Source of the DNA: Sodalis praecaptivus | GTDB lineage: Bacteria; Pseudomonadota; Gammaproteobacteria; Enterobacterales; Enterobacteriaceae | NCBI RefSeq assembly: GCF_000517425.1 | Contig: NZ_CP006570.1 | Location: 62,001 to 126,000 of the forward strand | DNA: 64,000 nt | Direction: 5' to 3' | In this document: one piece after another, positions 57,955 to 64,000 of the stretch | Layout: each line of letters begins with the position of its first letter | Numbering within the stretch: the stretch's first letter is position 1 | The notes under the pieces: generated by a model | Told to the model about the DNA's origin: nothing | Seen by the model: only the letters and a program-made list of their open reading frames with translations | The model's database searches: none | Translations under genes and position numbers: made by a program

Positions 57955-58010
57955 ATCAGACGTGTGTCATGCCCAACGTCCAGCGTAGGCGTTTTGCTAG
58001 GGGGACAGGC

Positions 58011-58766
58011 TTAGATGTTTTGCCCGCCGGAAATCTCAATCCGCTGGGCGTTGACCCAGCCCGCGCCATCCTCGAGCAGCGCCGCCACAGCACCGCCAAT
58101 ATCCTGCGCTATGCCCACCCGTCCCAAGGCGGTCATTCGGGCGAACTCATCGTTCAGCCCTGGGGTATCTCGCACCGCGCCGCCGGCAAAATCAGTTGCT
58201 ATGGCGCCGGGGGCAAGAGTATTCACCGTGATACCCCGCGGACCTAACTCGCGGGCCATATACAGCGTCAGCGCCTCCACCGCCATCTTCATGATGCTGT
58301 AGGCGGCGAATCCGGGATAGGAAACGCGTGTCAAACCAGACGAGACATTAAGTACCCTTCCGCCGTCTTGCATCAGCGGCAACAACTTTTGTGACAAGAA
58401 GAACGGCGCTTTGATGTGTTCGTTCATCATTTGCATAAAGTCGTCTTCACGGGTTTCCATAAAGCTGGCGAATAACCCGGTGCCGGCATTGTTGATGAGG
58501 ATGTCGTAGTTATCGCGTTGAAACGTCTCGCTTAGCGCTTGACGCACCCGCGCCGCAAATTCGTCGAAGCTGTCCGCCCGTTGGACGTCCAACCGAAGCG
58601 CGACGGCCTTACGCCCCTTTTGTTCAATCTCGCGCACCACCGCCTGCGCAGGTTCTTGCTGGCTGCGATAGGTTAGAATGATATCGCGGCCTTTATCCGC
58701 CAGATTCAGCGCCATGCTTTTACCCAGGCCTCGGCTGGCGCCGGTGATGATAGCTATTTTACTCAT
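58011..58766 (-). CDS. Short-chain dehydrogenase/reductase (paralogue 2)
   Basis: A 251-residue classical SDR. TGASRGLG, NNAG, the catalytic Ser region (VSSGLTRVSYPG) and YSIMK are present. It closely resembles the SDR at 38807-39571, including the ending WVNAQRIEISGGQNI. It is divergent from an AraC_N-type regulator, 234 bases away. Substrate unknown. GAGGAGAG precedes the start. Confidence 0.85.
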   Translation of the reverse strand: MSKIAIITGASRGLGKSMALNLADKGRDIILTYRSQQEPAQAVVREIEQKGRKAVALRLDVQRADSFDEFAARVRQALSETFQRDNYDILINNAGTGLFASFMETREDDFMQMMNEHIKAPFFLSQKLLPLMQDGGRVLNVSSGLTRVSYPGFAAYSIMKMAVEALTLYMARELGPRGITVNTLAPGAIATDFAGGAVRDTPGLNDEFARMTALGRVGIAQDIGGAVAALLEDGAGWVNAQRIEISGGQNI

Positions 58767-59000
58767 GAAGCTCTCCTCAATGTAGTGACAAAGGGCCTTC
58801 GCGGTTGATGAAGGACGAGCGAAAGAGTAACGCCAGCGGCCTGTATGCGGAATGCCTGGAGCGCCGAGATTTCTGCCTGATCCTCTGAGTTATTCTTTCA
58901 GACGACGATGATAGTTGCCTTATTTGGCGGATATCTCCTCACGACTTTGCCCAAAACTACGCTACACTCGCGGAAATGGAAGACGGCACCGAGGTAACGA

Positions 59001-59894
59001 ATGACACCAGAAGATGAACTGGCGGCGCTGCTTGCTCAGCATGCCATCGTGGACGGGGAGCACAGCACGCCGGTCGCCGGCGTCACCCTGTTCAGGGCCA
59101 GTAGCGCTGATGTGCCGTTACCCAGCGTCTATCGGCCCTGTCTGTGCTTTATCGCCCAGGGCAGTAAGCAGGTAATGCTCGGCCAGGCCATCTACCGTTA
59201 TCGGCCCGGTCAATACCTGATGGTGTCAATTGATTTGCCGATGATAAATCTGATAACCGCCGCTACGCCCCGCTCACCCTATTTGTTGCTGAGAATGGAT
59301 ATCGACCCGCAGCAAATCGCCGATATTTTACTGCAGGCCCCCCATCTTGGTGAAACGGTGACAAAGCCACCGCGCGGTCTCTTTATCGGTCGCAGCGATG
59401 AGCCTCTCATAGATGGAATAGTCCGTTTAGCCCGCTTATTTAACACGCCGGAGGATATTCCGATTCTGGCGGCGCAGACCCTGCGTGAAATCCTCTACCG
59501 CGTGCTGGCGGGAGAGGACGGTCGGCAGGTCGCGCAACTGGCACTTAACGGCAGTATCCTTAACCGTATCGCTCGGGTTATCACAACGCTTAAGACTCAC
59601 TTTGACCAGCCATTGTCCATTGCTGCGCTGGCGCAGATGGCGGATATGAGCGTTTCCACTTTTCATGCCCATTTTAAAAGCGTGACGGCGATGAGCCCGC
59701 TGCAGTATCAAAAATCCCTGCGCCTGATCGAGGCGCGGGCATTGATGCTGTCGCGGCAAATGGATGTCGCCGGCGCCGCCTGGAAGGTGGGTTATGAAAG
59801 CCCGTCACAGTTCAGCCGCGAATATGCACGTATGTTTGGTAATCCCCCGGCGCGGGATATCAGCTTACTTAGCCAACACGCCATAGCGACGTGA
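59001..59894 (+). CDS. AraC-family regulator with AraC_N domain (YqhC-like)
   Basis: A 297-residue AraC/XylS regulator. The N-terminal AraC_N domain includes PCLCFIAQGSKQVMLGQAIY and PGQYLMVSIDLPMINL. Two HTH motifs lie in the C-terminal 100 residues (MADMSVSTFHAHFKSVTAMS and GYESPSQFSREYARMFGNPP). It is the paralogue of the regulator at 37708-38676 and likewise divergent from an SDR gene, which it most likely activates. The low-complexity insert of the other copy is absent here. GAGG lies upstream of the start. Confidence 0.87.
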   Translation: MTPEDELAALLAQHAIVDGEHSTPVAGVTLFRASSADVPLPSVYRPCLCFIAQGSKQVMLGQAIYRYRPGQYLMVSIDLPMINLITAATPRSPYLLLRMDIDPQQIADILLQAPHLGETVTKPPRGLFIGRSDEPLIDGIVRLARLFNTPEDIPILAAQTLREILYRVLAGEDGRQVAQLALNGSILNRIARVITTLKTHFDQPLSIAALAQMADMSVSTFHAHFKSVTAMSPLQYQKSLRLIEARALMLSRQMDVAGAAWKVGYESPSQFSREYARMFGNPPARDISLLSQHAIAT

Positions 59895-60587
59895 AGCTGC
59901 CGCTGACGATGACTGCCGGCCACGGGCGGCAGGCGACCGCAACACCATGGCGGATGTTATCACCCGGCATCGCTCACCTTAGCCAGGCCTGTTGTGGCGC
60001 AAAGCAACAGGGGCTTCCCGCCGTCGCGCTGTTGATCCGGTGTCGTTTGTCATTGTCGGCTTGTTGGCGATGCCTCGACATGGCCGCTATGCGGCACAGG
60101 GTCTAAATTCCGCACCCGTCGCGAGAGTTGATTTTATTGCGCTATAAAGAGTATGCCACGCGGTATTATAATATCCCTAAGGGTCAGGTTTAGCTGAAAA
60201 CCTTCCTTTCTAACGTGATGAATCAAAATCATTTTTTTAGCCTGTTTTATCATTACGAGAAACTTTAACTGCAATCGTGATGGTCGGTAACAGAATATTT
60301 TTATAGAAACGAATTTGAAAATCTTCTATTCTCATGTAATATCCCGTTGCAGAAAATAATCAGCGGTCTGCTATTGGGAAAACATAATACATTATTGAAG
60401 TGGCACTCTTTCTGGTTATTTGGTTTTTCCTGAAAAAAGTATATAAAAAAACGCTCCTTGATCTGATGCGTAATGAGACAATCCGGGCGGGAATTAGCAA
60501 AAGACATTAATATCAGGTAAAGTTCTCCTGCGTTTATTTTTAATAAATGCAATGTGAAGAAAACTTTAGAAATAGATCCTTATTCTT

Positions 60588-60614
60588 GACATCGGTTTAA
60601 CCCGATGTCTTTTT
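60588..60614 (+). terminator. Rho-independent terminator without a protein gene before it
   Basis: GACATCGG (60588-60595) pairs with CCGATGTC (60602-60609) over a 6-base loop, followed by TTTTT. It reads as a typical intrinsic terminator on the upper strand. The nearest upstream gene ends at 59894. Confidence 0.7.
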
Positions 60615-60620
60615 GTCGGC

Positions 60621-60660
60621 GTTGCGTTGCGTTGCGTTGCGTTGCGTTGCGTTGCGTTGC
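60621..60660. repeat. Eight-copy GTTGC pentanucleotide tandem repeat
   Basis: Eight perfect units of GTTGC, followed by GTT. A five-base unit changes any reading frame on slippage, and repeats like this are prone to slipped-strand mispairing. The position is about 690 bases upstream of the autotransporter start. Confidence 0.92.
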
Positions 60661-61352
60661 GTTCTGCACCCGTAGACGTTAAGTGAACGAGACATCGGAT
60701 TCGCTGACGTGAAGAATAAGCCGATGATTCTAAGCTATTTTTATCCTGTCGGCGGGCTGCTGATGTTGACGCCGATACTGACGATGACGTCTGGGCCGTT
60801 GAATGAGTTGCAACCGTTAAGTTGCACAAGCCAGTGTATTGCAGATGCCACGTAAGTCTTAAAGCCGCTGCGGTCGAGATGGCCGACACCTTCGGTGTAG
60901 GGGAAATGATACCTAAACGGCGATCTATCCGCCCGCTTTGCGGCAAGGTGGCTTTTATTGCTAATTTGTAGCGAAAAGAATGCCGGTGAACGTTATTTTA
61001 TTAATCAACAGAAGTGATTTCGTAATGAATTTGATCCACGTATTGCCCCTTATCCATTGAAGGGAGGAGGTATATGAACTAGGCGAATAACAACCAATAC
61101 AATAATTGAAATATTCAAAAATGCTAATAGGCGTGCTGGCGGAAAGGGTGAGGTTTTCGCTTACGCCGATTGAATCTCCTTCGCCGCAAAGATGCTGCAA
61201 TAACCATTGGCGGTAATGCGGTGGCGAAGGTGTCGGCCAAGCGTGTTTATCCAAATTGATTTAAACCGTTATTACTCAGTAATCGCGCTGGGTGAGATAG
61301 GTATTTTTCTATCCTGCTGCGCGCGCTGGGGAATTAATGAGTGCTTTTAAAT

Positions 61353-64000
61353 ATGAAAAGAGTTTGTAATAAAAAAGAGCTTCCGCGTTGTCTTACCCTT
61401 TTTGCCTGGTTAACTATCGGCGTTCAGACAACCATACCGATATTCTCCGCGTTTGCGCCCGCGTTGGTTCACGCCGCGGAGAAGTCGCGATTTTTAACGG
61501 CCCCGGCAGGTCAAGCTACGCTGGACACTAAGGTGTACACCTTATCCGCAGGGGAAAGCACTGCCTCGGTAGCGCGCCAATACCATATGGACATTAATCA
61601 GCTGCGTAAACTTAATCAGTTTCGCACCTTTGCCCGCGGTTTTGATCATCTGCAGGCCGGTGATGAGCTTGAGGTGCCGCTGGCGCCGCTGCCCGCCGTG
61701 GAATGGAGCGATGATTTCCAGGCATCGGCATTGCCGTCACAGGATGACGCTCAGGCGCAAAAAATAGCGAGCCTGGCCGCGAGCGCGGGCGCTTTTCTCG
61801 GCAATAACGACCGTGGGGAAGCGGCGGCGGCGATGGGGCGCGGGATGGCCGCAAGTGTCGCTACCGCCGAGGCTCAGCAATGGTTAAGCCAGTTTGGTAC
61901 GGCCCGCATACAGTTGGATGTAGATAGCCGGTTCTCTTTGAAAAATTCACAGCTTGATATGCTGGTGCCCCTGCATGATCAACAGAAAACGCTTATTTTT
62001 ACCCAGGGCAGTCTGCACCGCACCGATGATCGCACCCAATCCAATCTGGGACTGGGCCTGCGCTGGTTCAACGATGGCTATATGCTGGGCGGTAACACCT
62101 TCCTGGATTATGACCTGTCACGTGATCATGCGCGGATGGGTATGGGTGTGGAATATTGGCGTGATTTCCTGAAACTGGGCGCCAACAGCTATCTGCGGTT
62201 AACGAACTGGAAAGACACGCCAGATTTCGCTGATTATCAGGAACGACCGGCCAACGGCTGGGATATGCGGGTCGAAGGCTGGCTGCCGGCGCTGCCGCAG
62301 CTGGGAGCCAAATTAATGTATGAACAGTATTACGGTAAGGAAGTGGCGTTGTTTGGCAAGGACAACCGGCAGCGCGATCCTCATGCTCTTACTTTGGGTA
62401 TCAACTACACGCCGTTTCCGCTGCTGACGCTGAGCGCCGAGCGGCGACAGGGTAAGGCGGGGGAAAACGATACCCGTATTGGCCTACAGATGAATATCCA
62501 ACTGGGTCAAACGTGGCGGGCGCAACTGGATCCGGGCGCGGTCGGCGCCATGCGCCAGCTGGCGGGCAGTCGCTATGATCTGGTGGAGCGCAATAACAAC
62601 ATTATTCTGGAATACCGCAAGAAGGATGTCATCTTCCTGTCTATCGTCGATCGTCTGGCGGGGTATGCGGGTGAACAGAAGTCGCTGAATGTATCGGTTA
62701 ACAGCAAATACGGGCTGGAACGCATTGATTGGGCGGCGCCGGCGCTGCTCGCCGCCGGCGGCAGAATCGTTCAGGAAGACGTCGGCAATGTTAGCGTTGT
62801 GTTGCCCGATTATCAGTTCGATGCGCCTGGCGGCAATGTCTATGAAATCAGCGGGGTCGCCATCGACACGCACGGCAATGTTTCACGCAGAGCGAAAACC
62901 ATTCTTACGGTAACTCAGCCCGCGATTAACGACACCACTAGCGAATTTACGCCGGCTGTCAGCACCTTGCCGGCCGACAACGCCTCGCGGCAAACGCTGG
63001 TATTAAAAATCAAGGATGTTCAAGGCAATCCTATCGATATTGGCGAGAATGAAATCAGCGTCACGACCGACAAGGAGCAGGAAAAATCAGGCGCTACCGT
63101 TTCCGCTTTGCAACGTCACGATGTCGGCACTTTCACGATGGAGGTGACGGCGGGAACGGGTACCGATGTGGTTAAACTGACCCCCCACGCCCGCAATGTG
63201 ACTTTTGCCTCGGCTGCCGTGACGATTGCCGCCGACAATGCCACGGCACAGATCAAACGGCTGGTGGTGGTGGACGATAATGCCGCCGCCGACGGTGAAG
63301 AAACCAATAAGGTCAAAGTCACCGTCGTTGATGCCTTTCACAATCCGGTACCCGATCTGGCGGTGTCCTTCTCTGCGGATAACAACGCGACGGTTACCGC
63401 CAGTGCGATAACCGATACCGCCGGTGAGGCCGTCGCCGAGGTGACCAGTTTGCAGGCCGGGGAGACGACCGTGACGGCGGCGCTCGCCAATACGGCGACC
63501 AAAACCGTCAAGACCACCTTCGTTAGCGACAACAAATCCGCGATGATTGCGGCGCTGAAGGTGGTGCAGGACGGCGCCACGGCCGATGGTCAAGCGGAAA
63601 ACCAGTTGACGGTCAGCGTGACCGATGCCAATGGCAACCCCATCCAGGATCGTCAGGTGCAGTTGCAGGCCGAAAAGGGCGTTCAACTTTCCGCAGAGAG
63701 CGTGACGACGGATAACCAGGGTATGGCTACCTTCAGTGCCGTCAGCACCGCCTCCGGTACGTTCAACGTCACCGCCACGACCAATGGCCACCGCAAAACG
63801 GCACCGATCGCGTTTGTCGCCGGCGAGGTAGAGAGCGTTAAATCATCGCTAACGGCAGACAAGACGATTATCGCCTCCGACGGTAACCGCGCGATAACCC
63901 TGTCGTTCACCGCACGCGATCGCTATGACAATGCCGTCACGGGCCTGAAGGTGGAATTTGTACAGGACGGACTCGAGGGGCAATTAAGCGCCGTCAACGA
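61353..64000 (+). CDS. Inverse autotransporter (YeeJ/invasin-like adhesin), N-terminal part
   Basis: The frame is open to the window edge: 882 codons visible, no stop seen. Order: a long signal region with a hydrophobic core ending near HAAE; a LysM-type domain at about residues 65-110 (VYTLSAGESTASVARQYHMD, LRKLNQFRTFARGFDHLQAG); an outer-membrane beta-barrel of the intimin/invasin type at about 145-430 (QWLSQFGTARIQLDVD, YWRDFLKLGANSYLRLTNWK, RPANGWDMRVEGWLP, YEQYYGKEVALFGKD); then repeated bacterial Ig-like domains from about 520. The passenger is C-terminal and surface-exposed, a likely adhesin. The ribosome-binding site at 61353 is weak; a short overlapping frame (61337-61369) with a better site could tune translation. 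Confidence 0.9.
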   Translation, partial: MKRVCNKKELPRCLTLFAWLTIGVQTTIPIFSAFAPALVHAAEKSRFLTAPAGQATLDTKVYTLSAGESTASVARQYHMDINQLRKLNQFRTFARGFDHLQAGDELEVPLAPLPAVEWSDDFQASALPSQDDAQAQKIASLAASAGAFLGNNDRGEAAAAMGRGMAASVATAEAQQWLSQFGTARIQLDVDSRFSLKNSQLDMLVPLHDQQKTLIFTQGSLHRTDDRTQSNLGLGLRWFNDGYMLGGNTFLDYDLSRDHARMGMGVEYWRDFLKLGANSYLRLTNWKDTPDFADYQERPANGWDMRVEGWLPALPQLGAKLMYEQYYGKEVALFGKDNRQRDPHALTLGINYTPFPLLTLSAERRQGKAGENDTRIGLQMNIQLGQTWRAQLDPGAVGAMRQLAGSRYDLVERNNNIILEYRKKDVIFLSIVDRLAGYAGEQKSLNVSVNSKYGLERIDWAAPALLAAGGRIVQEDVGNVSVVLPDYQFDAPGGNVYEISGVAIDTHGNVSRRAKTILTVTQPAINDTTSEFTPAVSTLPADNASRQTLVLKIKDVQGNPIDIGENEISVTTDKEQEKSGATVSALQRHDVGTFTMEVTAGTGTDVVKLTPHARNVTFASAAVTIAADNATAQIKRLVVVDDNAAADGEETNKVKVTVVDAFHNPVPDLAVSFSADNNATVTASAITDTAGEAVAEVTSLQAGETTVTAALANTATKTVKTTFVSDNKSAMIAALKVVQDGATADGQAENQLTVSVTDANGNPIQDRQVQLQAEKGVQLSAESVTTDNQGMATFSAVSTASGTFNVTATTNGHRKTAPIAFVAGEVESVKSSLTADKTIIASDGNRAITLSFTARDRYDNAVTGLKVEFVQDGLEGQLSAVN

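Larger units (their letters stand above)
59895..61352. other. Long gap upstream of the inverse autotransporter
   Basis: About 1460 bases with no supported gene. The part 60110-60580 is A+T-rich and ends in an intrinsic terminator at 60588, without a protein gene before it, so a small RNA or relic transcript is possible. A pentanucleotide tandem repeat follows. The part 60670-60950 is more G+C-rich and reads like decayed coding sequence, which I could not name. Confidence 0.45.

Noticed and set aside
60218-60268. 16-codon upper-strand frame beginning MNQNHFF
   Set aside because: Very short, with no clear ribosome-binding site and no downstream gene to attenuate.
60301-60552. 83-residue lower-strand frame
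   Set aside because: Starts at TTG without a Shine-Dalgarno sequence, lies in A+T-rich DNA and resembles nothing known.
60566-60946. 126-residue lower-strand frame with repeated NATQR units
   Set aside because: The repeated residues are only the translation of the GTTGC array, the rest is low in protein-like features, and no ribosome-binding site or family match was seen.
60961-61254. 97-residue lower-strand frame upstream of the autotransporter
   Set aside because: No ribosome-binding site and no protein-like pattern; probably a chance frame in the promoter region.

Overview
The window looks like the chromosome of a Sodalis-like member of the Enterobacterales (inference). Several proteins closely resemble enterobacterial ones from memory: an AscG/AscF/AscB set, YebG behind a near-consensus LexA box, PdxI (YdbC), peptidase E and a YeeJ/invasin-type inverse autotransporter. 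Coding density is modest, several intergenic gaps are long, and at least one gene is freshly broken. Metabolic genes are G+C-rich. Two blocks are visibly A+T-richer: a Tad pilus locus (about 7.3-19.0 kb) and an accessory block of unknown genes (about 47-54 kb).

Layout: 1-7.2 kb holds the end of an AraC-type regulator, a PAS-LuxR regulator with a cytosine-permease-like transporter, and a three-subunit periplasmic FAD/cytochrome c dehydrogenase of the sorbitol/fructose dehydrogenase type. 7.3-19.0 kb is a tad locus read leftwards (flp, tadV, rcpC, rcpA, tadZ, tadA, tadB, tadC, tadD, tadE, tadF, tadG) with a CadC-like membrane-anchored regulator upstream; no rcpB is seen. 19.8-22.9 kb has an alpha/beta hydrolase and a MocR-type regulator. 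23-28.4 kb is a tight operon (IclR regulator, OPT transporter, DUF1177, AroM-like, peptidase E, Asp/Glu racemase) that reads like a peptide import and breakdown route. 28.6-31.9 kb is an ATPase, binding protein and fused permease of the ferric-iron ABC type. 32.3-39.6 kb holds an unknown repeat protein, pdxI, regulators, an FAH-family hydrolase with a lactonase-like metallohydrolase, and a divergent AraC/SDR pair. 39.6-43.9 kb is the beta-glucoside asc system with a conserved AscG operator and a CRP site. A zinc alcohol dehydrogenase follows.

45.7-54.2 kb is the strangest part. Two nearly identical Rpn-family nuclease genes, one frameshifted by contraction of its C-terminal repeat, lie as direct repeats about 5.2 kb apart. 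They flank a 1132-residue protein that I do not recognise. A third Rpn remnant and a 362-residue unknown follow. From 54.5 kb the chromosome returns to familiar genes: yebG, a mannonate dehydratase with a GntP-family permease, and a second divergent SDR/AraC pair paralogous to the first. The window ends inside a YeeJ-like inverse autotransporter, downstream of a terminator and an eight-copy pentanucleotide repeat.

The best candidates for something new are the Rpn-flanked giant protein with its unknown neighbour, the 228-residue protein built of 40-residue repeats, and the OPT/DUF1177/AroM/PepE/racemase operon. No rRNA, tRNA, CRISPR array or complete insertion sequence was recognised.
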